A stretch of 64,000 nt of DNA, taken from assembly GCA_965659725.1 (NCBI GenBank), contig CBFHXG010000003.1, forward strand, positions 47,846 to 111,845, written 5' to 3'. Both the position numbers and the translations under genes were made by a program. Of the stretch, positions 8,551 through 16,153 are shown one piece after another (positions within the stretch are counted from its first letter, which is position 1; each line of letters begins with the position of its first letter). Source of the DNA: Phaeocystidibacter sp965659725 (GTDB lineage Bacteria; Bacteroidota; Bacteroidia; Flavobacteriales; Schleiferiaceae). Below the pieces are notes generated by a model. The model was given only the letters and a program-made list of their open reading frames with translations, ran no database searches and was not told the DNA's origin.

Positions 8551-9555
8551 ATGCGTCAACTACGTATCATTGTACTTTTTCTCGGAGCTATTCTTTTATC
8601 AGCTTGTACCGACAATGAGCCGCTTCTGATGAAATACGCAGGCAGAGCCCAAGGGACGACCTACTCCGTATCGTATAAGCTCGATTCGGCGGTGGATTAT
8701 CACACACAAGTAGATTCCATTTTGTTTGCCGTTGATAGAAGTCTTAGTGCTTGGAATCCAAACAGTACCCTAAGCAAGATCAATAGGCGAGAGATCGATT
8801 CCACCGTGGACCCCCTGTTCTGGTCTGTGTTGACCACCGGAAAGAACATTTCGCGCGAAACCGATGGTGCCTTCGATATGACGATAGGTCCGTTGGTCAA
8901 CCTGTTCGGTTTTGGTCCGGTAGAAAAGGGAGCGGTAGATTCCACATTGGTGGACAGTCTTTTGCGTCTTACAGGATGGGACCGAGTGGCCTATTATAAG
9001 TCGGGCAAGATCGAAATGCCTGAGGGAATGACCATCGATGTGAATGCCATTGCTCAAGGGTACAGTGTGGATCTGATAGCTGAATTCTTCGATGCCAATG
9101 GGGTAAAGGACTATCTGGTAGAAGTGGGTGGAGAGATGAGAGCACGCGGTACCAATTTGGATGATGAGGCTTGGGTGGTTGGAATCGATAAGCCATCTGA
9201 AGAGATCCAAGAGGAGCGCTTTCAAGTGATCATTGGTCTCGACAGTGCAGCGCTCGCCACAAGTGGTAATTACCGGAAGTTTTGGGTGGATGAAGAAACG
9301 GGTGTGAAGTACAGTCATACTATCGATCCAGAAACGGGTTATCCAGCACGCGACCGTATTCTCAGCGCCTCCATCATTGCCGATGATTGTATGACAGCTG
9401 ACGCTATGGCTACGGCATGTATGGTGATGGGGATCGACAAGGCTCGTCAGTTCATAGAATCTCGCGATGACCTGGAGGCTTACTTCGTTTACTCCGGCCT
9501 GACAGGAGAGTGGGAAGTATGGCGTTCAACAGGATTTGAACTTTTGGAAAAGTAG
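8551..9555 (+). CDS. apbE: FAD:protein FMN transferase
   Basis: ApbE (334 aa) moves FMN from FAD onto threonines of target proteins such as NqrB and NqrC, using Mg2+, on the periplasmic side. It has a lipoprotein signal (ILLSAC, C19). Family motifs are present: DMTIGPLVNLFGFGP, DVNAIAQGYSVDLIAE, VEVGGEMRARG, HTIDPETGYP, and DCMTADAMATACMVMG with the metal-binding Asp. The frame is open from 8470, but the ATG at 8551 gives the normal signal peptide and follows a -7 box. It is not in the nqr operon, though only 3 kb away; the two SGxT flavinylation sites there are its expected substrates. Confidence 0.95.
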   Translation: MRQLRIIVLFLGAILLSACTDNEPLLMKYAGRAQGTTYSVSYKLDSAVDYHTQVDSILFAVDRSLSAWNPNSTLSKINRREIDSTVDPLFWSVLTTGKNISRETDGAFDMTIGPLVNLFGFGPVEKGAVDSTLVDSLLRLTGWDRVAYYKSGKIEMPEGMTIDVNAIAQGYSVDLIAEFFDANGVKDYLVEVGGEMRARGTNLDDEAWVVGIDKPSEEIQEERFQVIIGLDSAALATSGNYRKFWVDEETGVKYSHTIDPETGYPARDRILSASIIADDCMTADAMATACMVMGIDKARQFIESRDDLEAYFVYSGLTGEWEVWRSTGFELLEK

Positions 9556-9562
9556 TTTATCC

Positions 9563-9730
9563 CTAGAGTGTGTATCCGATAGAAACTTGAAACCAATCGA
9601 ATACCCCGGCGGTGGCTGAGAATACCATTCCTTGACCAACGGGTTGATATCAATACCCCATTCGGATGGCGGGCAAGCCGCCCCATTCGCTGATTCCGAA
9701 ATAGCCAGTGATGTCGAATTCAAAGAGGCT
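9563..9730 (-). pseudogene. Remnant of an outer membrane beta-barrel protein C-terminus
   Basis: Read on the minus strand in one frame, this stretch gives a beta-barrel-like end: SLFEFDITGYFGISEWGG, then PAIRMGY, an in-frame TGA, YQPVGQGMVFSATAGVF, and a final WFQVSIGYTL before TAG. Alternating aromatic strands and a terminal GYTL/GYSF-like strand are typical of Bacteroidota outer membrane proteins. There is no start and a stop lies just upstream, so this is a decayed fragment. A longer overlapping open frame (9526-9780) has unconvincing composition and is rejected. Confidence 0.5.
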
Positions 9731-9796
9731 CTAGTTTGATTGTTCGAGCGATTAACGAAGGCGAACATCAAGATACACATTCTGTGAATCAGACCT

Positions 9797-10129
9797 TTAT
9801 ACCTTCTTTACAAACTCAGATTTCAAACCCATTCTGCCGAAGCCGTCGATCTTGCAATCGATGTTGTGATCGCCATCTACCAATTTGATATTCTTCACCT
9901 TGGTGCCAGCCTTAACGGGGCCAGATGCACCTTTCACGGGAAGATTTTTCACGACCACTACGGTGTCGCCATCGGCAAGTGGATTGCCATTTGCATCTTT
10001 TACGAGAGAGGATTCATCTACTTCATTGGGATTCCATTCGTGGCCGCATTCGGGACACGTGAGTACTTCACCGCCGGTAGAATAAGCGAATTGGGACTGG
10101 CACTCGGGGCACGGAGGTGTGGAGGACAT
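9797..10129 (-). CDS. phnA: PhnA/YjdM-family zinc-ribbon protein
   Basis: A 110-residue PhnA-like protein. Two CPEC motifs (C7/C10 and C25/C28) form an N-terminal zinc ribbon. The PhnA domain follows, with VVVVKNLPVKGASGPVKAGT, the NIKLVDGDHNIDCKIDGFG stretch and the C-terminus MGLKSEFVKKV. The name comes from a phn operon in E. coli, but the family has no proven role in phosphonate use. The start at 10129 (MSSTPPCPEC) is preferred over an in-frame ATG at 10216, which would run through the terminator hairpin of the next gene. Confidence 0.92.
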   Translation of the reverse strand: MSSTPPCPECQSQFAYSTGGEVLTCPECGHEWNPNEVDESSLVKDANGNPLADGDTVVVVKNLPVKGASGPVKAGTKVKNIKLVDGDHNIDCKIDGFGRMGLKSEFVKKV

Positions 10130-10164
10130 CTGGATGTGATTTGAGGCGAAGGTACGTCTTCCAG

Positions 10165-10193
10165 AAAAAAACGGCGGGCACAAAGGCCCGCCG
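10165..10193 (-). terminator. Terminator after the T9SS glucan-binding gene
   Basis: On the minus strand CGGCGGGC, a six-base loop and GCCCGCCG form a perfect 8-bp GC stem followed by TTTTTTT. It ends the transcript of the gene whose stop is at 10222 and separates it from phnA. Confidence 0.88.
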
Positions 10194-10221
10194 CTCCACA
10201 AAAGCTCAAAGTACACAAGTT

Positions 10222-12252
10222 TTAGTGTGAGATAACGATCTTCTCAGAGTATGTGAATTGATCGTTTGAGATACGGATCATGTACATTCCGTTGCTTGCA
10301 GATGACAGATCGATGCGCTCATTGATGCGCTGTGCGTTCTGCTCACTCTGATAAACAACTTGTCCGTGCATGCTTAGCACTTGGATAGTAACATTTTCAC
10401 GCTCGCTCAAGTTGGCGTCTACTTGTACGATGCCATAGCTTGGGTTAGGGAAGATGTTGATATCGTTGATCCAAGTATATTCTGTAGTGCTCACTTCGTC
10501 ACAACCTACACACTCTTCCCAGCAAACTACTGGAAGTGTGGTGTCGGCAGTTACAACGAACATGCGGTTTATGAAGGTGTTACCACCATCAATCACAGTA
10601 ATCGTACATGGGTCACCTGATGTCAATGTCTCGTCGGTTGTCCAACCATCCATGGTGAACTTGAACTCGATGGTGTCGGCAGGAACAACGACTGTCAATT
10701 CGTAGATCGAATCATTGTCGGCGTCGGTCATTACTGCACATCCACCACACCAGTTGTTGAAAGTACCGTTCAAGTTAACGTTGGTCCAAGTTTCACCTGA
10801 ATTAGAAACGTCAACTCGGAAAGTTACGTTCGCGCTTTGAGGTGCTCCTGCACAAGTTTGGCAAGATTCCCAACATACGGCTTCGAGAACTGAGTCTGCG
10901 GTCACATGCATAAAGCGGTTGGTGAAACCACCAGTGGTTTTGGTGCAAGGCGATCCAGGGAGTAGGTTTTCTTGACCTGTCCAATTGTCGTATGAGAACT
11001 TATACTCGATAGAGTCGGCAGTAATAGGCACTGTTACCTCCCAAATTCCGTCGCCATCAGCGTCGCTCATTGGAGTACAGCTACCGCACCATCCGTTGAA
11101 TTCACCGTTTACTTCTGGAGTAGTGAAGCTACCTGAGTAGTTGTTCATGTCTACTTTGAAAGTAATGTTGTGTGTTCCTGGAGGGTTAGAGCTTCCCATC
11201 ATAACGTCGTCACAGTAGTACGTTTTCGCACCAGCGGTGGCACCATCTACACCAAAGTTGTAGAAGATAGAAAGCATGTCGTATGTGTTGTTGAAGTCGA
11301 TCGCTGCAGTACCAGGAGCCTGGTTAGAGAAATCGAATGTCATGGTTTGCCATCCAGCTGCAACCGTTGTTGTGTCAACCGTTTCAACCGTTTTGGTAGG
11401 ATCGGTGTGATCTTCGGCCTTAAGGCGAACTTCGATGCCTGCGTCTGGCGACCATACCTCTACGGTGATCACTGTATTGCCTTGTGCGAAAGGAATAGCA
11501 GATGCCAACGAAGTATTACCTAGAGTAGTTCCGGCCCAAGTTTGAGCAGAGTTTGATTTATCGGTTTGAAGTACCATGTTTCCACTGTTGGTAGGGTCTA
11601 CCACAACTTGTGAAGTGTTTCCTCCAAAGTCTGTTACGGTGAAATCTGTAGTAGTTCCTTCCCAATCGATAGGAAGTGCGATCTGTGCGAGACCTGAACT
11701 AGCTCCCATACGCACGCTGTCCGCATAGTATGTTTCAGTGGCTGCAGGAACCGTGTTGAAATTGTAGAAGATAGAAAGCATGTCGTACGTATTAGCGTAG
11801 TTGATCGCCGCCGTACCCGTAGCTTGGTTGCTGAAGTCGAAAGCCAACGTTTGCCAACCGCCTGCCACTGTAGTAGTAGCTTCTGTTTCAACGGTGATGG
11901 TGTTGTTAGTGTGGTCTTCAGCCTTCAAGCGTACCACGGTACCGGATGCTGGCGACCATACGTCTACCAAGATCACGCTGCTTCCTGGAGCAAAAGGAAT
12001 GGCCGTGGCCAATGATGAATTGCCGAGTGTAGTTCCGGCCCACGTTTGTGCTGTGTTCGGTTTGTCCGTTTTAAGCACTGTGTTAGATGCGTTAGTAGGA
12101 TCAGCTACCACACTAGATAAAGTGCCACCAAAATCGGTAACGGTATAGTCGGTAGTAGTTCCTTCCCAATCAATGGGTAGGTCGATCTGGTTGAGCTGCC
12201 CAAAGGCAAATGCGGCCGAAAGACCAAATACAAGGGTAAATAACTTCTTCAT
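10222..12252 (-). CDS. T9SS-secreted multi-domain carbohydrate-binding protein
   Basis: A 676-residue exported protein. Seen in order: Sec signal (1-18, ends AFAFGQ); two tandem beta-sandwich units of about 165 residues (23-184 and 191-354) that share ALPIDWEGTTTD-type starts and the YDMLSIFYNF end; two further repeats (361-467 and 474-584) with VNGEFNGWCG / LNGTFNNWCG and YKFSYDNW / FKFTMDGW, like CBM20/CBM48 starch- or glucan-binding folds; and a type A T9SS sorting domain (about 597-676, IFPNPSYGIVQVD to KIVISH). No catalytic motif is visible, so a surface glycan-binding role is inferred. It is divergent from the glucan operon and shares a promoter motif with it. Confidence 0.85.
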   Translation of the reverse strand: MKKLFTLVFGLSAAFAFGQLNQIDLPIDWEGTTTDYTVTDFGGTLSSVVADPTNASNTVLKTDKPNTAQTWAGTTLGNSSLATAIPFAPGSSVILVDVWSPASGTVVRLKAEDHTNNTITVETEATTTVAGGWQTLAFDFSNQATGTAAINYANTYDMLSIFYNFNTVPAATETYYADSVRMGASSGLAQIALPIDWEGTTTDFTVTDFGGNTSQVVVDPTNSGNMVLQTDKSNSAQTWAGTTLGNTSLASAIPFAQGNTVITVEVWSPDAGIEVRLKAEDHTDPTKTVETVDTTTVAAGWQTMTFDFSNQAPGTAAIDFNNTYDMLSIFYNFGVDGATAGAKTYYCDDVMMGSSNPPGTHNITFKVDMNNYSGSFTTPEVNGEFNGWCGSCTPMSDADGDGIWEVTVPITADSIEYKFSYDNWTGQENLLPGSPCTKTTGGFTNRFMHVTADSVLEAVCWESCQTCAGAPQSANVTFRVDVSNSGETWTNVNLNGTFNNWCGGCAVMTDADNDSIYELTVVVPADTIEFKFTMDGWTTDETLTSGDPCTITVIDGGNTFINRMFVVTADTTLPVVCWEECVGCDEVSTTEYTWINDINIFPNPSYGIVQVDANLSERENVTIQVLSMHGQVVYQSEQNAQRINERIDLSSASNGMYMIRISNDQFTYSEKIVISH
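11182..12186 (-). repeat. Tandem duplication encoding two ~165-aa binding modules
   Basis: Two adjacent coding units, 11701-12186 (residues 23-184) and 11182-11682 (residues 191-357), encode closely similar modules. Shared strings include PIDWEGTTTD, AQTWAGTTLGN, VRLKAEDHT and NTYDMLSIFYNF. The similarity at protein level is high enough to mark an internal duplication. Confidence 0.85.
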
Positions 12253-12262
12253 AAGACTTGAA

Positions 12263-12279
12263 TTTGAATTTCAAATATA
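12263..12279 (-). promoter_or_regulatory. Promoter -7 box and palindrome upstream of the binding-protein gene
   Basis: The minus strand carries TATATTTG (TAnnTTTG consensus) inside TATATTTGAAATTCA, 13 bases before the ATG at 12252. The bases TTTGAA-A-TTCAAA (12263-12275) form a perfect 13-bp palindrome over the -7 box, a likely operator. ATTG lies 21 bases upstream of the box as a weak -33. Confidence 0.5.
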
Positions 12280-12309
12280 CAGACCTTTTGGTTATAAAAA
12301 CAATAAGAG

Positions 12310-12324
12310 GTGTATTATTTACAC
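12310..12324. promoter_or_regulatory. Candidate operator palindrome in divergent promoter region
   Basis: GTGTA-TTATT-TACAC is a perfect inverted repeat with 5-bp arms in the 184-bp AT-rich space between the two divergent genes. Its form is like the binding sites of many dimeric regulators. Such short palindromes occur by chance in AT-rich DNA, so this is only a candidate. Confidence 0.3.
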
Positions 12325-12381
12325 TTCAATATATGTAAGTAATTGAAAAACAATATAATGAAATATTGATACTTATAGTCT

Positions 12382-12414
12382 TTTGTACAATTAGTTCTTT
12401 TTCCTCTATATTTG
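12382..12414 (+). promoter_or_regulatory. Promoter of the beta-glucan operon
   Basis: TTTG (12382-12385), 21 bases, then TATATTTG (12407-12414) match the Bacteroidota -33/-7 consensus. The regulator ATG follows at 12437. The 15-mer TATATTTGAAATTCA here is identical to the one in the divergent promoter, suggesting shared control. Confidence 0.65.
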
Positions 12415-12436
12415 AAATTCACGTTAAAGCATCATC

Positions 12437-13183
12437 ATGGCAAAAGAGACCGAAGTAAAAGATGTGAATCAACAGTTCGCCGTACCCTATTATGAGATAC
12501 CTTATGAGAAGTTCTTCCAATTCGGTATGTCGGTGGATTCCGTGGTGTTTGGTTATCACGACGATCAACTTAAGGTGCTCTTGATAAAAAGGGGTGCACC
12601 TCCTTTCAAAGGTCAGCTTGCATTGCCTGGTGACCTTGTTTATCCCAACGAAACCATAGAGATCGCTGCTCACAGGATACTTCGAGACCTTACGGGTATC
12701 GATGAGCATTCAGTGGAGCAGACCAAGACCTACTCAGCTGTGGATCGTCACCCTGTAGCGCGTGTGGTCACCACAGGTGTGTATTCCATTATAGATATAG
12801 CAAAGCACGATCCGCATGCTTCCGCTTGGGCCGATGGTGTTTTTTGGATGCCGATCGATGAAGTGCCCAGACTGGCTTTCGATCATGATCAGATATTAAA
12901 GGATGCCTTAGAGATATTAAGGAATAAGGTGCGAAAAGAACCAGTGGGTTTTGAATTGCTCCCCGAGAAGTTTGTACTCGCCGATCTTCAAAATCTATAT
13001 GAGGCGCTCTTGAATATAGATTTTGATAAGGCTAACTTTAGAAAGAGGATCCTGAGTGCCAAGGTGCTAAAGGATCTCAACGAGTTTCAGAAAGATGTGC
13101 CACACCGCCCCGCGCGCCTGTATTCATTCGACTCAAAGAAGTATCAAGAATTAAAGGCCAGCGGTTTTAGTATTCAGATATGA
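12437..13183 (+). CDS. Nudix-fold transcriptional regulator (NrtR/AraR-like)
   Basis: A 248-residue protein with an N-terminal Nudix-fold domain (about 25-150) and a C-terminal winged-helix region (about 175-240, FVLADLQNLYEALL and FRKRILS). The Nudix box is degenerate: the region GDLVYPNETIEIAAHRILR-DLTG keeps the first Glu but lacks the REUxEE glutamates, so hydrolysis is unlikely and effector sensing is expected. Proteins of this family control NAD or sugar genes, and in Bacteroidota include an arabinose regulator. As the first gene of the operon (overlapping the next by 4 bases) it probably senses a sugar or sugar phosphate from the glucan. Confidence 0.88.
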   Translation: MAKETEVKDVNQQFAVPYYEIPYEKFFQFGMSVDSVVFGYHDDQLKVLLIKRGAPPFKGQLALPGDLVYPNETIEIAAHRILRDLTGIDEHSVEQTKTYSAVDRHPVARVVTTGVYSIIDIAKHDPHASAWADGVFWMPIDEVPRLAFDHDQILKDALEILRNKVRKEPVGFELLPEKFVLADLQNLYEALLNIDFDKANFRKRILSAKVLKDLNEFQKDVPHRPARLYSFDSKKYQELKASGFSIQI

Positions 13184-14520
13184 TGAAGAATCTACTCCTT
13201 ATAATACTCTCGCTTTTCGGTACTACCTTGATGTTCGCACAAGCTGTTCCAGTGACGATAGCACCGTCCGGCGATGGATTTACACTCATGCGCAATGGTG
13301 AACCTTATTATATACGTGGCGCCGGTGGTCATGATCACCTAGACAAACTCGTTGAACTCGGCGGAAATTCCATTCGTACTTGGAGTGCCGAGGATGCCGA
13401 CGAGATCCTCAACGCTGCGCATGCTCGAGGACTCACTGTAATGTTCGGACTCTGGGTCCAGCATGAACGTCATGGTTTCGATTACAACGATGAAGCAGCC
13501 GTACAAAACCAACTGCTCCGATTCAGGACCATCGTTGAGAAGTACAAGGATCATCCCGCCGTATTGATGTGGGGGATCGGTAATGAAGTCGACCTCTTCT
13601 ATTCCAACACCAAGGTTTGGGACGCCATCCAAGACATAGCAGCCATGGTCCATGAAGTGGATCCCAACCACCCAACATCTACTGTGACGGCAGGTTTGGA
13701 TTCTACCGAGGTGTATCTCATTAAAACAAAGGTGCCAGATCTAGATATATATGGTGTGAATACATATGGCGATCTCCATGAAGTGCCTGGGAATATCCGA
13801 AAATTCGGATGGGAAGGACCCTTTATCATTTCAGAATGGGGTCCCAACGGACACTGGGAAGTGGCAAAGACCGATTGGGGTGCGCCGATCGAGCAGACCA
13901 GCACCGAGAAGGCTGCTTCATACGGTGAGCGCTTCAATAAGTATATTAAGGCCTATGCGGGTGACTGTATCGGGTCTTACGTGTTCCTCTGGGGGCAAAA
14001 GCAAGAAACTACGTCTACTTGGTACGGACTTTTTACCGCCGATGGTCGCCCTACCGAACCTCTTGATGAGCTTTATAAGGCTTGGCGGAATGCAGACCCA
14101 GCATATCGATCACCTTCGATATCCTCGATGACACTTAATGGTATGACGGCCGATTCGAGTATTCGACTCATCGCTGAAGACCGGTACGAGGCCGTGTTGG
14201 AGATGGATGATCACGGCAATGATGTAGATGTCGATTGGTATGTATTCCCTGAGAGTGTGGTTCAATCAGCCGGTGGTGATGCCGAAGATGCGATACCGCC
14301 GATATTGGGTGTGCTAAGCAGAAAGCGCGATAACTCAGCTCGACTAAGAGCACCTGAAGAAGAGGGAGCCTACCGATTATTCGTTTTCATCACTTCTGAG
14401 AATGGTGATAAAACGGCCTACGCCAATATTCCTTTTTATGTGATCCCTCGTAGCGAAGATGCTCCCTTGCCTAGGGCTGTGCAATTCAAAGAACGCACCC
14501 TGCAAGTAGACCCGCAGTAG
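13180..14520 (+). CDS. Clan GH-A glycoside hydrolase, exported
   Basis: A 446-residue enzyme with a signal peptide (1-21, ending MFAQA) and a TIM-barrel catalytic domain. Acid/base candidate E136 lies in MWGIGNEVD and nucleophile candidate E219 in FIISEWGPNG, the usual strand-4 and strand-7 glutamates of clan GH-A. GGNSIRTW (61-68) is typical of GH2/GH5-type barrels. The last 130 residues form a beta-rich Ig-like domain. The family is uncertain: GH2-like, GH5-like or the beta-1,3-glucanase family GH158 are possible. Location in a laminarin-type operon favours beta-glucanase activity. No lipobox is seen, so it is likely periplasmic. Confidence 0.8.
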   Translation: MMKNLLLIILSLFGTTLMFAQAVPVTIAPSGDGFTLMRNGEPYYIRGAGGHDHLDKLVELGGNSIRTWSAEDADEILNAAHARGLTVMFGLWVQHERHGFDYNDEAAVQNQLLRFRTIVEKYKDHPAVLMWGIGNEVDLFYSNTKVWDAIQDIAAMVHEVDPNHPTSTVTAGLDSTEVYLIKTKVPDLDIYGVNTYGDLHEVPGNIRKFGWEGPFIISEWGPNGHWEVAKTDWGAPIEQTSTEKAASYGERFNKYIKAYAGDCIGSYVFLWGQKQETTSTWYGLFTADGRPTEPLDELYKAWRNADPAYRSPSISSMTLNGMTADSSIRLIAEDRYEAVLEMDDHGNDVDVDWYVFPESVVQSAGGDAEDAIPPILGVLSRKRDNSARLRAPEEEGAYRLFVFITSENGDKTAYANIPFYVIPRSEDAPLPRAVQFKERTLQVDPQ

Positions 14521-14530
14521 GTCCGCACCA

Positions 14531-16153
14531 ATGAAAAACCTTACCCTCCATAGTGTTGACCTCTACGTGATTCTCGGTTATTTTGCCTTGATCTTCGCTG
14601 TTGGCATTTACTTCATCGTAAAGGCGAATAAGGATAGATCGGCAAGCGAGAATTACTTCTTGGGAGGCAGGAATCTGGGGTGGTTTGCCATCGGTGCATC
14701 GCTGTTCGCTTCCAATATTGGATCTGAGCACCTAGTGGGACTAGCAGGTGCAGGAGCGGCGGGGGAGTTTCCAGCCGCTCAGATTGAGATTCTCGCCGCA
14801 TTGATGCTCCTGCTATTAGGGTGGCTCTTTGTACCATTCTATCTACGGACCCAAGTGTACACCATGCCAGAATTCCTAGAAGTGCGATATGATAGGTGGG
14901 CAAGGGGATATCTTTCATGGGTCAGCGTTGTGGCGTATGTGCTCACTAAGATATCCATCACGATCATCGCTGGAGGCATTGTACTCACCAGTGTCCTTGA
15001 TGTCAATTTCTGGACAGCGGCTGTCATCATTGTGTTGATCACAGGGTTGTACACAGTGCTCGGTGGTTTGAAGGCAGTGGTATATACCGATGTCATTCAG
15101 TTGTTTGTCCTCCTCGGAGGCTCGATCACTCTAACGATCTATGGCTTGAATGCCGCGGGAGGATGGAGTGAGGTAACGGCCGCAACTGAATCTACGTACA
15201 CGAGTTTATGGAGATCGGTTTCTGACGATTCCTTTCCTTGGACGGGCATATTGTTAGGAGCGCCGATCCTCGGTGTTTGGTATTGGTGCACCGATCAGTT
15301 CATCGTTCAACGTGTCTTGGCTGCTAAGAATATCGATCAAGCTAGAAGAGGGTCCATTTTTGCAGGATTCTTAAAACTATCTCCACTTTTCATTTTTGTG
15401 ATCCCTGGCGTTATCGCCTATGTATTATCTGTTGGGCAAGATCCTATCCTCGCCTTCCCGGTTCAAGATGGAAAGGTGGTTTACGATGCAGCGCTTCCAA
15501 CGCTTACCATGGCCGTATTGCCGGTTGGTTTACGCGGATTAGTGGTAGCTGGACTGATCGCTGCATTGATGAGCTCACTTTCATCGGTTTTCAACTCGTG
15601 TTCAACCTTGTTTACAATGGATATCTACAAGCGATATCGCCCTGAAGCAGAGGATAAGAAATTAGTAAGAGTGGGGCAGGTTGCCACGGTTGTCTTGGTC
15701 ATTTTTGGTATGGCCTGGGTACCTGTTCTGCAATCGTTGGATGGAGGTCTATTTGAAAAACTTCAAAGTCTTCAAGCATACATTGCTCCCCCCGTGGCGG
15801 CTGTATTCTTGATCGGAATATTGAATAAAAAAGTAAATGCGAATGGTGCGAAATATGCACTTGTTGTTGGAGCGGCCCTTGGGTTACTTCGCCTGACCTT
15901 GGAAGCCTTGGGAGTAGAGGCTACTGGAGTACTCGGGGTGTTTATCGATATGAACTTCCTCCACTTCGCTGTTTTCCTTTTTGTGGTTTGTGTTTTGATC
16001 CTTTTCGGTGTTTCCATGCGCTCGAGTACAGGATCGTTCCAATGGAAAATCGCGGATGAGTCCGTTGTTGCGGCTCAACCATCTTCTTTAAACAAGGTGC
16101 TATCCGTAGCACTCATCCTATCAATCCTAATTCTCTGGTATGTATTTAAATAA
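14531..16153 (+). CDS. Sodium/sugar symporter (SSS family)
   Basis: A 540-residue inner-membrane protein of the solute:sodium symporter family with about 14 helices. Family signatures include ENYFLGGRNLGWFAIGASLFA, with its SNIGSEHLVGLAG continuation, VYTMPEFLEVRYD, and GLKAVVYTDVIQ. The pattern is closest to SglT-type Na+/glucose or galactose transporters. It should import glucose or a short glucoside with Na+, using the gradient made by the Na+-NQR. It lies 10 bases after the GH-A gene and overlaps the following barrel gene by 14 bases. Confidence 0.92.
   Translation: MKNLTLHSVDLYVILGYFALIFAVGIYFIVKANKDRSASENYFLGGRNLGWFAIGASLFASNIGSEHLVGLAGAGAAGEFPAAQIEILAALMLLLLGWLFVPFYLRTQVYTMPEFLEVRYDRWARGYLSWVSVVAYVLTKISITIIAGGIVLTSVLDVNFWTAAVIIVLITGLYTVLGGLKAVVYTDVIQLFVLLGGSITLTIYGLNAAGGWSEVTAATESTYTSLWRSVSDDSFPWTGILLGAPILGVWYWCTDQFIVQRVLAAKNIDQARRGSIFAGFLKLSPLFIFVIPGVIAYVLSVGQDPILAFPVQDGKVVYDAALPTLTMAVLPVGLRGLVVAGLIAALMSSLSSVFNSCSTLFTMDIYKRYRPEAEDKKLVRVGQVATVVLVIFGMAWVPVLQSLDGGLFEKLQSLQAYIAPPVAAVFLIGILNKKVNANGAKYALVVGAALGLLRLTLEALGVEATGVLGVFIDMNFLHFAVFLFVVCVLILFGVSMRSSTGSFQWKIADESVVAAQPSSLNKVLSVALILSILILWYVFK

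Noticed and set aside
9526..9780. 84-residue minus-strand open frame downstream of apbE
   Set aside because: Composition is not protein-like, and an alternative frame in the same place gives a recognisable, though broken, barrel end.
10130..10216. Longer N-terminus of PhnA
   Set aside because: It would be encoded across a strong hairpin terminator and shows no family likeness.
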